A stretch of DNA of 64,000 nt, from assembly GCF_024714495.1 (NCBI RefSeq), contig NZ_JAMZMJ010000001.1, positions 1,054,001 through 1,118,000 on the forward strand, written 5' to 3'. This document shows, one piece after another, positions 13,678 through 22,749 of this stretch. The notes under the pieces were generated by a model. The model ran no database searches. It saw only the letters and a list, made by a program, of their open reading frames with translations, and was not told the DNA's origin. The stretch is from Marinoscillum pacificum. Lineage in GTDB: Bacteria; Bacteroidota; Bacteroidia; Cytophagales; Cyclobacteriaceae. The stretch's first letter is position 1. Each line of letters opens with the position of its first letter. Made by a program: the position numbers and the translations under genes.

Positions 13678-16503
13678 CTAAGCCTCTTTAAGCACATCCG
13701 TTGGCTTCATGCCAAACTTCTTCTCATACTGCTTACTAAAGGCTGTCACATTTTTCAATCCTATGCTCTTGGCGGCCTCTGTAGCATTTTTCACCTTATT
13801 CTTTCTGATGAGATAGTCAGCGTATTTCATTCTGATCTCCGCAACATACTCGAATGGCGTCATTCCAGTTAATTTCTTAACTAATCGATAAACCTGACGC
13901 TCACTTGCTGCCATAGCACTCGCCAAATCAAATACAGATAAATTTTCATCATCAATTCGGTCCATGATGACTTGATCTAATTTTGATAAAATATCCTTTT
14001 CTACGGCATCCAGACTCGATTTATCAAACAATTTAGAGAAGGTTTCATTTAACTCTGACCCACTATAATTCCTTCTGGAAGCCAATAAATTATTAATCCT
14101 AAGCTTGAGCTCCTTCTTCTGGAATGGCTTCTGTAAGTAATCATTGATTCCTTGATAAAGTACTTTCTCTTGATCTTGTTCTGAGATACGAGCTGAAACA
14201 ACCAAAACTGGAATCTTATTATAGTCATCATTAGCTTTTAGCGCCTCGATAAGCTCGAATCCGTCCATCCATGGCATCATCAAATCTGAGATGATTAAGG
14301 AAATGTCATTGTGCTTCAATAATTCCAATGCTTCGATACCATGGGCAGCTTCCACTATATGATAGTCATCTTCCAGGATCTGACGTATATGATACCTAAT
14401 TTCAGGATGATCGTCCACAATCAATATACTCTCCTTGTCCTCTTCTTGCTTTGGAAGACTAATGCCCGCACTTTCTTCACGATCGATCTCGTCATACAAA
14501 TGCTTTCGCTCAGACACATAACTGAATGTAGAACCGATGTTAGCATCTTCACCCATGGCATTCACCTTCGGGAAGGACATCTTAAAACTTGTCCCTAAAC
14601 CAAGTGTGCTTTCTACAGCGATGGTTCCTCCATGAAGTTCTACCAATTCCTTAACTAGTGCCAAACCAATTCCTAAACCTTCCTTCGTTCGGTACTGATT
14701 ATCTTTTGATTGATAGAAACGATCAAACACATACTCCAAACTCTCTTTAGGAATCCCTTCTCCAGAGTCAATGACATTGAGCAATACAGAGTCTCCATCA
14801 TCATGGGTTTCAATGGTGATTTTATCACCTTTAGATGTATGCCTGATAGCATTTGATACCAGGTTATAGAAGATCTTTTCGAACTGTCTAGGGTCAATAA
14901 ATACAGCAATATGCTCTTTAATATAGTTCTTACAACTAAGCTTAACGCCTTTATATTCGGCAGTACCTACGAACATCTCAGTGAGCATTTCCAAATATTT
15001 CCCAAATCGTACGACCTCTTGCTTAAGGTTAATTTTTCCTTCTTCCAGCTTGGTTAAGTCGTTGATTTCATCCGTTAAGTATAGTAAGTGCTTGCAGTTC
15101 TTATAGCCGGTATCGAGGTTCTTCATCGCGCCAGGAGTCAATACCACGTCTTCATCCTCACGTAGCATTTCCAGGTTGCCAATTATCAGACTTAATGGTG
15201 ATCTAAGGTCATGCGATACATTGGCAAAAAATCGTGATTTAGCAGCATCCAGTTCCTTCAACTTGTTGGATTGTTTCTCAATAACTTCCTTGTCACGTTG
15301 AATTTTATCTTTTTGTCTGGAGATCTTATTGGACAAATTCTTTTTTAACAAATACGCTCGAACAGTTACCCCAATACCGATGATGAACAGTACAATTCCT
15401 AGTACTGTCAAAGTGATGATGATCTTTTGTCGATTGATAATTTCTTGATTTAGCTCAGCCTGTTTGCGTAGAAACTCATTTTCCGCTTCTTGTTGCTCCA
15501 TCTCATACTGGCTCTTCATACGTTCAATTCGACGAATATTCTCTTCACTAAAGAGCTGCTGATTTAATTCACCATACCTAACGTTTGTATTATAAGCCTC
15601 TTCGAACTCGCTACCATTAGCATATATTTTGCTCAGATTTTCAAGAACATTCTTTTCTTCATATCGACTATTTACGTTTCTTGTAATATCAATTGCCTTG
15701 AATGCGTATTGTTTCGCCTTATTTAATTCATTTTTAGCTAGATACAATTCCGACATATTCTTGTAAACCACTGAAAGCATTCTGGGATTTGTATCTGGGT
15801 TAATTCGCTCCGCCAGGCTTAAATGATATCGCTCTGATTGTTTCAAGTTACCTTGCAACATGTAGGTCTCTGCTAGATCAATTTCCGCAGCCAAGGTGCC
15901 ATACTCATCCCCTAGCTCCCCTCTTATATCAATAGCCTGCTTGTAGTAGAGTTCTGCCTGACCGTATTCTGAAATTCCTTTGTATGATCGTCCAAGATTC
16001 AGAAAACAATAGCCTACCATTCGATTATCAGCTAAAGATTGCGCTTGATCCAATGCCTGTATAAAGTACTTAATTGCACCTTGAAAATTCGTTTGGTATA
16101 AATAAAGGTTACCGAGATTAATTAATGAATATCCACGCTGTTCACCGTTTTCACGTTCTTCAGCTAACTTCAATGCCTCCAGATACTTCTCGAAGGCTTT
16201 CGAAAAATTGCTTAAATTTCTATACGCTACTCCGATGTAATTGATAGACTGAATTTCATCATCTAAAAAGCCATTTTCCCTGGAAATTCTCAAGGCTCTA
16301 TTCGCAAAAAATAGTGAAGAGTCGGGTCTCACATCTCTATATTCCCATGCCAGAGCATTATTGATTGCTACTCGTTGTTTTAAATCACTTTCAGACAAAC
16401 GTCTCAGCTCCAGATGCAGACTGTCGACTACTTGATTTTCTTCTGCATAAGCTGAACTTATGGCAAATATGGAAAAGACAAGTGCAAAAATGCGTATGTA
16501 CAT
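13678..16503 (-). CDS. Hybrid two-component regulator: TPR sensor, histidine kinase, receiver, AraC-type HTH
   Basis: 941 residues. Signal peptide (1-20), a periplasmic TPR array (about 45-335; units such as SLINLGNLYLYQTNFQGAIKYF), a membrane segment (about 360-385), a coiled coil, HisKA with H431 in FFANVSHDLRSPLSL, an HATPase domain (N551, DSGEGIP, GLGIGLALVKEL; about 540-645), a receiver (about 692-800; D697-D698, phospho-acceptor D740 in ISDLMMP, K792) and an AraC HTH (about 845-941). One protein therefore carries sensing, phosphorelay and DNA binding, as in Bacteroidota HTCS, but with TPRs replacing the beta-propeller sensor. It ends 2 bases from the convergent small ORF. The signal sensed is unknown. 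Confidence 0.93.
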   Translation of the reverse strand: MYIRIFALVFSIFAISSAYAEENQVVDSLHLELRRLSESDLKQRVAINNALAWEYRDVRPDSSLFFANRALRISRENGFLDDEIQSINYIGVAYRNLSNFSKAFEKYLEALKLAEERENGEQRGYSLINLGNLYLYQTNFQGAIKYFIQALDQAQSLADNRMVGYCFLNLGRSYKGISEYGQAELYYKQAIDIRGELGDEYGTLAAEIDLAETYMLQGNLKQSERYHLSLAERINPDTNPRMLSVVYKNMSELYLAKNELNKAKQYAFKAIDITRNVNSRYEEKNVLENLSKIYANGSEFEEAYNTNVRYGELNQQLFSEENIRRIERMKSQYEMEQQEAENEFLRKQAELNQEIINRQKIIITLTVLGIVLFIIGIGVTVRAYLLKKNLSNKISRQKDKIQRDKEVIEKQSNKLKELDAAKSRFFANVSHDLRSPLSLIIGNLEMLREDEDVVLTPGAMKNLDTGYKNCKHLLYLTDEINDLTKLEEGKINLKQEVVRFGKYLEMLTEMFVGTAEYKGVKLSCKNYIKEHIAVFIDPRQFEKIFYNLVSNAIRHTSKGDKITIETHDDGDSVLLNVIDSGEGIPKESLEYVFDRFYQSKDNQYRTKEGLGIGLALVKELVELHGGTIAVESTLGLGTSFKMSFPKVNAMGEDANIGSTFSYVSERKHLYDEIDREESAGISLPKQEEDKESILIVDDHPEIRYHIRQILEDDYHIVEAAHGIEALELLKHNDISLIISDLMMPWMDGFELIEALKANDDYNKIPVLVVSARISEQDQEKVLYQGINDYLQKPFQKKELKLRINNLLASRRNYSGSELNETFSKLFDKSSLDAVEKDILSKLDQVIMDRIDDENLSVFDLASAMAASERQVYRLVKKLTGMTPFEYVAEIRMKYADYLIRKNKVKNATEAAKSIGLKNVTAFSKQYEKKFGMKPTDVLKEA

Positions 16504-16604
16504 AGATAGCGTGCTAAGGTTGGGAATTTACTTTTTAAAAGTAATGAAATAGCCTTGATTAGAACCTTTGGTTCCTAATTTTTCTGTCACCACTGTCGAT
16601 TATT

Positions 16605-18563
16605 CTATGTAGCTATTTGAAAGGACTCAAAGAAATCAAGTGACTCAGGGTTTCTCATTGCTCCAAGGTTAGCAGCAAGATTTTTAGGCCTCCCAAGAAG
16701 TATTCGTTTGACTGGCGCTTCCATTTTCTTACCGCTTATTGTGTAAGGAATGTCCTGAATTTCAACCACTTCATCTGGCACATGTCTTTTGGAAAAATCA
16801 TTGGTCAATTGCTCCTGTATTCGCTTTTTAATTTCATCAGACAACTCAAAACCCTCCTCCATCACCACAAACAATGGCATATAGTGCCGTCCACCATCCA
16901 GTTCCAGGTTAACGATCAAACTGTCTTTGATTCCATTTACTTTATCTACAGACTGATAAATTTCCGCAGTACCAATTCGAATTCCGTGACGATTCAATGT
17001 GGCATCAGACCTTCCTTTTATAATCAACGTATTTCGCTCGGTAATCTCCAGCCAATCTCCATGTCTCCAAACAGTTGGGAACATCTCAAAATATGATTCC
17101 GTATATCGTTCTTTGTTTACATCTCCCCAAAAATATATCGGCATAGAAGGCATCGGTATAGTCACCACCATTTCGCCAACGTCACCTATCAATTCATTTC
17201 CTTCATCGTCATAAGAAGCCATCGCACAGCCCAATGCTCGTCGCTGTATCTCTCCTTCATATAATGGTTCTGTTGGACATCCGCCCACAAAAGCAGAACA
17301 CACATCGGTACCTCCACTCATGGAGCACAACCAAATATCGCCTTTTACAAATTTATACACCCAGTCATATCCTTCTGAAGGCAAGGGTGATCCTGTGCTA
17401 CTAATTGAACGCAAACTCGACAAGTCAAAATCCTTTCCAGGAGTAAGCCCCTTATTCATACAAGCCACAATAAATGGAGCACTTGTGCCAAAATGGTTGA
17501 TTTTGAATGTTTCGGTCAAATGCCATAGGGTATTGATATCTGGATATGAGGGACTACCGTCATATAAAACTATCGTAGCTCCCGCCAATAAGGTGGCCTG
17601 AACAAAATTCCACATCATCCACCCTGTAGTGGTATACCAGAAGTAGCGCTCACCTTGCTTGACATCATTGTGAAAAGTCACATATTTCAAATGCTCCAAC
17701 AATACCCCTCCTTGTGAATGGGTAATGGCTTTTGGTTGACCTGTGGTTCCAGAAGAATACAAAACCCAAATAGGATCAGAAAAATCTACCGGTGTAAAAT
17801 GTAAATCCCCTTCAATCTGCATTATTTCCTCCCATACAGAAGCATAATCGACAAATGAGACTCTATGCAATACAGGAATTTGCACCACGGCAGTAACGGA
17901 ATCCAATTCAGCCAGAATTTGATGCACTTCCTCCACTCTATCATGAGCTTTGCCCTGATAATGATAGCCATCTACGGTGATAAGAACTTTTGGAGCAATT
18001 TGTTTAAAGCGATCTACGACACTGCTTGCCCCAAAATCTGGAGAGCAACTTGACCAAACAGCCCCGATAGAACAAGTAGCCAAAAAACCAACTACAGCTT
18101 CTGGGATGTTAGGAATGTAAGCAACTACACGATCTCCTTTTTGTACTCCCTGGCTGAGCAAGTAAGCTTGAAATGAAGCTACCTGCTGACGAAGCGCTTT
18201 CCAACTAATTTCTTTGGCCCCTCCACTTTCGTGTTGGAAAATGATCGCTGGATCTTCAGAATTTGCAAACCTGAACGAGTGCTCAGCATAATTCAACTTA
18301 CTTCCACTAAACCAATTGGTATGTGGCATTGGTAAATCGTCATGAATAATTTCTGGGTCACCATAATCAATTACCTGGAAGTATTCATAAATACTTTTCC
18401 AAAATGCTTTCGTATCATCGCATGACCATTTCCACAACGCATCGTAATCATCAAAAGAAAGGCCATAATTGGTTTTCAACCAGTTGCTATAAGCCGTCAG
18501 GTTGCTGTTGTCTATGAATTGTTGGTCTGGCTGCCACAATACTCTGGGAATTGCTTGGGTCAT
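16605..18563 (-). CDS. aacS: Acetoacetyl-CoA synthetase
   Basis: 652 residues, an adenylate-forming enzyme that activates acetoacetate to acetoacetyl-CoA with ATP. The P-loop YSSGTTGQPK is at 269-278, a GGTDVCSAFVGG segment is typical of AacS, and the catalytic lysine lies in SGKKMEAPVK near residue 612. The N-terminal ACAS-type region (FWKSIYEYFQV, NYAEHSFRF) and total length match AacS/acetoacetate-CoA ligase rather than acetyl-CoA synthetase. ATG at 18563. Its product can be cleaved by the thiolase encoded at 30.8 kb. Confidence 0.93.
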   Translation of the reverse strand: MTQAIPRVLWQPDQQFIDNSNLTAYSNWLKTNYGLSFDDYDALWKWSCDDTKAFWKSIYEYFQVIDYGDPEIIHDDLPMPHTNWFSGSKLNYAEHSFRFANSEDPAIIFQHESGGAKEISWKALRQQVASFQAYLLSQGVQKGDRVVAYIPNIPEAVVGFLATCSIGAVWSSCSPDFGASSVVDRFKQIAPKVLITVDGYHYQGKAHDRVEEVHQILAELDSVTAVVQIPVLHRVSFVDYASVWEEIMQIEGDLHFTPVDFSDPIWVLYSSGTTGQPKAITHSQGGVLLEHLKYVTFHNDVKQGERYFWYTTTGWMMWNFVQATLLAGATIVLYDGSPSYPDINTLWHLTETFKINHFGTSAPFIVACMNKGLTPGKDFDLSSLRSISSTGSPLPSEGYDWVYKFVKGDIWLCSMSGGTDVCSAFVGGCPTEPLYEGEIQRRALGCAMASYDDEGNELIGDVGEMVVTIPMPSMPIYFWGDVNKERYTESYFEMFPTVWRHGDWLEITERNTLIIKGRSDATLNRHGIRIGTAEIYQSVDKVNGIKDSLIVNLELDGGRHYMPLFVVMEEGFELSDEIKKRIQEQLTNDFSKRHVPDEVVEIQDIPYTISGKKMEAPVKRILLGRPKNLAANLGAMRNPESLDFFESFQIAT

Positions 18564-18670
18564 TGGGGTATGGGGTTAATTTATTTAGAAACAAGTCTCT
18601 TACAATTTGTTCCCATAAAAAAATTGTAGCAAGATTTTCTCGATAAATTTTCACATCAAAACAGGACATC

Positions 18671-18678
18671 TATCTTTG
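18671..18678 (+). promoter_or_regulatory. -7 promoter element of the DUF4494 gene
   Basis: TATCTTTG matches TAnnTTTG and lies 39 bases before the ATG at 18718. The -33 region is weak (TTTTC). Confidence 0.5.
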
Positions 18679-18717
18679 CAGCCTTCAACTTTTTTGGATC
18701 ATAAAAAAAGAACAAAA

Positions 18718-19224
18718 ATGAAAATCTGGTATACCTGTAAAATAAAACACAACAAGGAATTAGAAGATGGAATGGTTAAGCAGGTGACAGACACATTTTT
18801 GCTTGATGCCGTATCTTATACTGATGCTGAGTCTAGAGTTTACGAAATATGTGAGCGAGACATACGCGGAGAATTCACTGTTACTCAAATCACAAAAACG
18901 AATATCGCTGAGGTAATCAACCACGAAGATTCTGAAAAGTGGTTTAAGAGCAAGGTAGTTTATGCTACGGTAGACGGTGATAGCGATAAGGAAGTGAAAA
19001 TCAACACTTACATACTTGTGAGTGCGGAAACAGCAAAACAAGCGTATGAACGAATAGAAGAGCATTTAAACAGCATGTTGGTACCGTATGATATTCCTGC
19101 TATTTCGTTAACCAACATCCTCGAAGTATTCCCATACGACCCTGAAGGGCAGATCCCTTCAAATCTAAAGCCATTGAATGAAGTAAAGCACGATGACTCT
19201 GATATCGACGAATCAGAATCTTAA
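18718..19224 (+). CDS. DUF4494 family protein
   Basis: 168 residues (MKIWYTCKIKHNKELEDGMV...), the common start of DUF4494, a Bacteroidota family of unknown function with a VTDTFLLDAVSYTDAESRVYEI core and a repeat of the same fold later (YILVSAETAKQAYERIEEHL). Acidic C-terminal tail (DDSDIDESES). An in-frame upstream start at 18676 overlaps the promoter, so ATG at 18718 is used. It overlaps the end of the convergent 83-residue gene by 12 bases. Confidence 0.82.
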   Translation: MKIWYTCKIKHNKELEDGMVKQVTDTFLLDAVSYTDAESRVYEICERDIRGEFTVTQITKTNIAEVINHEDSEKWFKSKVVYATVDGDSDKEVKINTYILVSAETAKQAYERIEEHLNSMLVPYDIPAISLTNILEVFPYDPEGQIPSNLKPLNEVKHDDSDIDESES

Positions 19225-19464
19225 TTTACGCTCCCAATATTCTGCTTCATTCTGAGAAGAAATCCTTTGTTGAACGTCTTCATCCTTAAGTAAAGGATGA
19301 GTCGTTCCTTTGGAGGTGAAATGCCACTGACCACAGTCTTCACATTGATATACATTGATTGGACCTGACTCTGATCTATAGTTATTGCGTCCTCGAATAT
19401 CCACCAGCGCATCTACCGCCATGGACTCAGTATCATAAGATCTCTTACCAGTTACGCACTTCAT
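19213..19464 (-). CDS. Small protein with a zinc-ribbon-like CxxC motif
   Basis: 83 residues. MKCVTGKRSYDTESMAVDAL, then VYQCEDCGQWHFTSKG, and a charged C-terminus. The CEDCGQWHFTSK segment resembles small Bacteroidota proteins that may bind zinc through CxxC and a nearby His. No signal peptide. Overlaps the convergent DUF4494 gene by 12 bases at the 3' end, which can cause antisense pairing of the two mRNAs. Function unknown. Confidence 0.65.
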   Translation of the reverse strand: MKCVTGKRSYDTESMAVDALVDIRGRNNYRSESGPINVYQCEDCGQWHFTSKGTTHPLLKDEDVQQRISSQNEAEYWERKLRF

Positions 19465-19495
19465 GTTTTTTAAACCAGCTGATTTATCAGAATGT

Positions 19496-20308
19496 TCACT
19501 CTTGCAAAAAATGATGCCTTGTAAAAATGTTCCCAGGAGTAATTCGGTAATCTATCTCGCCTTGCTCTGTGTAATGAACAATACGCATGTCATCAAAGCC
19601 AAAAATGTAGATATTCATTTCTACGTTCATTTCCAGGTCATGAGTAAATAACTTCTTCATCATCCCCCATGACTTCATGATTTCTCTCTTTTCTTCCTTG
19701 CTCATCAAGTGGGTGTTGAGCGAAATACTATTGGTAGAAATATAACTTTCATGAAGCTTCACTTCCACCTCGGCGGTTTTTTGCTTTTGCTCTGCCATCA
19801 CCTGATCAAACATATGTTTAGTGATCATATTATGATTCAGGTCAGACAAAACAGCTGACTTAACAGAATCGTCTTTGAGATCGTGATAGTAGTACTTTTC
19901 ATTGAGAAACTCATCACTCACTTCAACTACTGAAAACAATAAGGTATCATAAATCATCAATGGATATATATCCACAGGAACCAGGAGCATCGTATAATTT
20001 TGATGTTCTGTAAAATGCTTCACAAAAACATCAATATCACGACCTATACTAACATCCTTTCTTTTTAACTGGATTGAATCGTGAGGAATATCATGGCCTT
20101 TCTCTAATAAGTAATTCAAGAAAACCTTCGACTCGGAAAATTTATGAACGATACTCTCAATCTCTTCAAGATGATTTTCGATGATATAGGCTTCCATAGA
20201 CTCTCCTACTTCAATTACATCCTGAGTTGTCCCAAAACGCTGCTGGGCACAAAGGACATGCAACCCTATAAGAAGTAGGACATAAATTATTGCGGTGCGG
20301 AATAACAT
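19496..20308 (-). CDS. Exported hypothetical protein
   Basis: About 270 residues with signal peptide MLFRTAIIYVLLLIGLHVLC followed by AQQ; ATG at 20308 is preferred to a TTG at 20320. The mature part is rich in charged and aromatic residues with helix-like segments (HLEEIESIVHKFSES, MFDQVMAEQKQKTAEVEVKL) and ends RHHFLQE. No domain recognised. It is 62 bases downstream of the FGE-type lipoprotein gene on the same strand and may be cotranscribed. Confidence 0.6.
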   Translation of the reverse strand: MLFRTAIIYVLLLIGLHVLCAQQRFGTTQDVIEVGESMEAYIIENHLEEIESIVHKFSESKVFLNYLLEKGHDIPHDSIQLKRKDVSIGRDIDVFVKHFTEHQNYTMLLVPVDIYPLMIYDTLLFSVVEVSDEFLNEKYYYHDLKDDSVKSAVLSDLNHNMITKHMFDQVMAEQKQKTAEVEVKLHESYISTNSISLNTHLMSKEEKREIMKSWGMMKKLFTHDLEMNVEMNIYIFGFDDMRIVHYTEQGEIDYRITPGNIFTRHHFLQE

Positions 20309-20370
20309 GAAAGCCTGCAAAGTCTAGTGCAATCACAAAAATAGTTTTATTTCGAACAACTCAAAATATT

Positions 20371-21423
20371 CTATTTTTCAACATCACGAACACATCTAAA
20401 CCCCGTGTGATTAAACCCTGAATCTTTAGAAGAACTCATTCTGCGAGCTACTCTATATCCACTACAATAGCTGTCGTTACATAGAAAAGAACCACCACGG
20501 ATGACGTGCTTTGGCGTGTAAGGTTCACGAGGATCGTAGTACTGCCCAGAACCAGTAGGATTCTCAGCTATCTCACCAGAAGAAGCATACTGTTCATAAG
20601 CATTAAAATCATACTTATCCTGACACCATTCCCAGACATTTCCAGCCATATCATACAGTCCATACCCATTTTTAGGATATGACTTGACAGGAGCAGTAGA
20701 TTCGTACCCGTCCAAAGCATAGTTCTGATATGGAAACTTACCTTGCCAGAAGTTCGCTTTATCAGAAGCACTTTCAATAGCTTCATTGCCCCAGGGATAC
20801 TTCACATCTTCTCTTCCACCCATAGAAGCCCATTCCCATTCAGCTTCTGTAGGCAGTCTCTTTCCGGCCCATTTAGCATATGCCTGAGCATCCTCCCACG
20901 CTACATGTACCACCGGATGACTCATTTTCGACTCTATACTAGATTCAGGCCCATCTGGATGTTTCCAATCAGCACCTATGGTCCAAGTCCACCATTGACT
21001 GTAGTTATTTAAGTCCACAGGCTCATTTGTTTGAGTAAATACCAGCGAACCAGCTTTTAACAGAGAATCGTTTGGTTTTGGAGTTTCTGGCGGAACCTGT
21101 TTCTTAATTTCCTCCCAGTCAATATCTCGTTCAGCAACTGTTATATACCCAGTAGCATTCACAAAGTCGGCGAATTGCGCATTGGTAACTTCCGTTTCGT
21201 CCATGTAAAACGAAGAAACTTTTACAGTATGTCTTGGTAATTCATCCTGATAAGCTTGATCTGTTTTACCACCCATCACAAACTCTCCTGAAGGTATGAA
21301 TACCATCCCCTTTATAATTGAAGAAGAATTGACTTTTTCCTGGTAATTATCATTTTTTGACGAACAGGAAGCAATTAATAAGCTAGTAAGAATAGAAGCT
21401 GAAAATATCCAATTATTTCGCAT
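20371..21423 (-). CDS. Formylglycine-generating-enzyme-type (SUMF1) lipoprotein with intact cysteine pair
   Basis: 350 residues; lipoprotein signal with LLIASC (Cys near 19). The SUMF1/FGE-sulfatase domain covers nearly all of the rest: MVFIPSGEFVMGG, DETEVTNAQFADFVN, PVVHVAWEDAQAYAKWAGKRLPTEAEWEWA, GLYDMAGNVWEWC, RGGSFLCNDSYCSGYRVARR, HTGFRC. Cys315 and Cys320 align with the copper-binding pair of true FGEs, which many GldK/GldJ-like relatives lack. It could therefore convert sulfatase Cys/Ser to formylglycine at the periplasmic side. No sulfatase gene lies in the window. Confidence 0.85.
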   Translation of the reverse strand: MRNNWIFSASILTSLLIASCSSKNDNYQEKVNSSSIIKGMVFIPSGEFVMGGKTDQAYQDELPRHTVKVSSFYMDETEVTNAQFADFVNATGYITVAERDIDWEEIKKQVPPETPKPNDSLLKAGSLVFTQTNEPVDLNNYSQWWTWTIGADWKHPDGPESSIESKMSHPVVHVAWEDAQAYAKWAGKRLPTEAEWEWASMGGREDVKYPWGNEAIESASDKANFWQGKFPYQNYALDGYESTAPVKSYPKNGYGLYDMAGNVWEWCQDKYDFNAYEQYASSGEIAENPTGSGQYYDPREPYTPKHVIRGGSFLCNDSYCSGYRVARRMSSSKDSGFNHTGFRCVRDVEK

Positions 21424-21678
21424 GCCTCAAACTTACATATTCCAGACATACTTAATTCAAGGTATAAAACCAGATGATTCCGTACATCAAAATAGGTATT
21501 TTCACTTTTTCAGATAGAATTCAATTATTTATTCTTTCAGATATCTCAGAATAGTATTACTTTGCACTCAACAGGATACTTAATCTATTCTCACGCTGTT
21601 ATTCAGCATTCGCCTTAGTAGTTAGATAAGTGATCAGGTTAATAAAAACTGAAAGACTACTAAAACTATTAACTAACA

Positions 21679-22137
21679 ATGAAGATTTTAAAAAATTTAG
21701 CCCTAGCGTTTCTTGTATCATTTGCTGTTGTTCTAGTATCATGTGGAGATAAAGGTGGAGATGACCCACAAACCGCAAAAGAGATCTTATTGGAAGATTT
21801 ACAAGGATCATGGTCTCTTGATGCAGGTGCTTCATTACTAGCCAACCTTGACATCAACACAGATGGAATTGGTGCAACTTTTACTGAAACTGGATTCACT
21901 TTATCAGGTGCTATCACTTCTTATGTAGAAAATGGAACTTATACTATCTCTGATGCTGGAGCAATCAGCTCTGTAGAGGTAACTGTGAAACCAACTGATT
22001 TAGCATTGGACGGTACTGCAGATGTTTCTATCAATTCTACAAATGATGTAATCACAGTTGAATTTTCAACGAAACTTGCAGACGGAAGAATTGATGGTCT
22101 AGGTGATTTCAAACTTGTATTTAACAAAGCAAGCTAA
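21679..22137 (+). CDS. Small lipoprotein, lipocalin-like strand pattern
   Basis: 152 residues, lipoprotein signal (LVSFAVVLVSCGDKGG, Cys at about 21) with an acidic spacer GGDDPQ. The body has lipocalin-like features (LLEDLQGSWSLDAG, FTETGFTLSGA, NGTYTISDAGAI, LADGRIDGLGDFKLVF), seen in many Bacteroidota surface lipoproteins. A strong terminator follows at once. The 255 bases upstream hold no other gene; I see no clear -7 box there. Function unknown. Confidence 0.72.
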   Translation: MKILKNLALAFLVSFAVVLVSCGDKGGDDPQTAKEILLEDLQGSWSLDAGASLLANLDINTDGIGATFTETGFTLSGAITSYVENGTYTISDAGAISSVEVTVKPTDLALDGTADVSINSTNDVITVEFSTKLADGRIDGLGDFKLVFNKAS

Positions 22138-22161
22138 AACCTGAATATAAAAGATATTCCG

Positions 22162-22190
22162 AAGCCTCCCATCGTGGAGGCTTTTTTGTT
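22162..22190 (+). terminator. Rho-independent terminator of the small lipoprotein gene
   Basis: AAGCCTCC (22162-22169), loop CATCGT, GGAGGCTT (22176-22183), T-rich run to 22190. Confidence 0.9.
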
Positions 22191-22283
22191 GCAATGATTT
22201 TTATCAATGTAGAGGCTGACAAATATCAGTAGTCTATCAATGATTTTTCATGAAATTCATGGTAGAAATAATATTACCACATC

Positions 22284-22520
22284 ATGAACAGCACACACCT
22301 CCTGAAAGAAACCACCCCAATTAACGTATCTTGTGACACATGTACTGAAGAAATAACCACAGGGATGACCTATATCGCCAATCTCGAAACTGTCACCATC
22401 CACTGTGAAACATGTGCCGATCGATTGGGTTTAACCCAGGCAAGTAAATCCCAGGACGAAATCAATAACATTTTGAATAATCGAGTAAAAAACCTCATTC
22501 ACAAGGCCTATGCTTATTAA
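22284..22520 (+). CDS. Small CxxC-CxxC protein
   Basis: 78 residues: MNSTHLLKETTPINVSCDTC and, after 20 residues, HCETCADRLG. Two CxxC pairs suggest a zinc ribbon or other metal/redox site. No signal peptide. The C-terminal helix is basic (NNILNNRVKNLIHKAYAY). ATG at 22284, with a strong terminator 20 bases after the stop, so it is probably a monocistronic gene. Family unknown. Confidence 0.65.
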   Translation: MNSTHLLKETTPINVSCDTCTEEITTGMTYIANLETVTIHCETCADRLGLTQASKSQDEINNILNNRVKNLIHKAYAY

Positions 22521-22540
22521 ACTCTAACCAAACAGAATGA

Positions 22541-22573
22541 AACGGAGCTGTGGATTCATAGCTCCGTTTTTTT
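22541..22573 (+). terminator. Rho-independent terminator of the CxxC-CxxC gene
   Basis: AACGGAGCT (22541-22549), loop, AGCTCCGTT (22560-22568), then a run of T. Confidence 0.9.
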
Positions 22574-22749
22574 TCATCTCATTTGCTAACTCAGTACTGG
22601 CCCGGACACTATCTATTACAATACATTACTCAATTTTTCTAAAAAAATCCCCACTACAATCTTATTGTTTTCTGTCTCGTCAATTCGATTGACAGCAACT
22701 TCCTGTTTATTTGTGACTGGTAAATTCATTTCAATAAAACAATAGCTCT

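Noticed and set aside
16555-16580. Terminator between the hybrid kinase and acetoacetyl-CoA synthetase genes
   Set aside because: The stem has a bulge and its T-run faces the plus strand, where there is no gene to terminate.
18560-18590. Third GGGGTA promoter upstream of the acetoacetyl-CoA synthetase gene
   Set aside because: GGGGTA is present on the plus strand but no TTGCCTT follows at the right spacing and the gene lies on the other strand.
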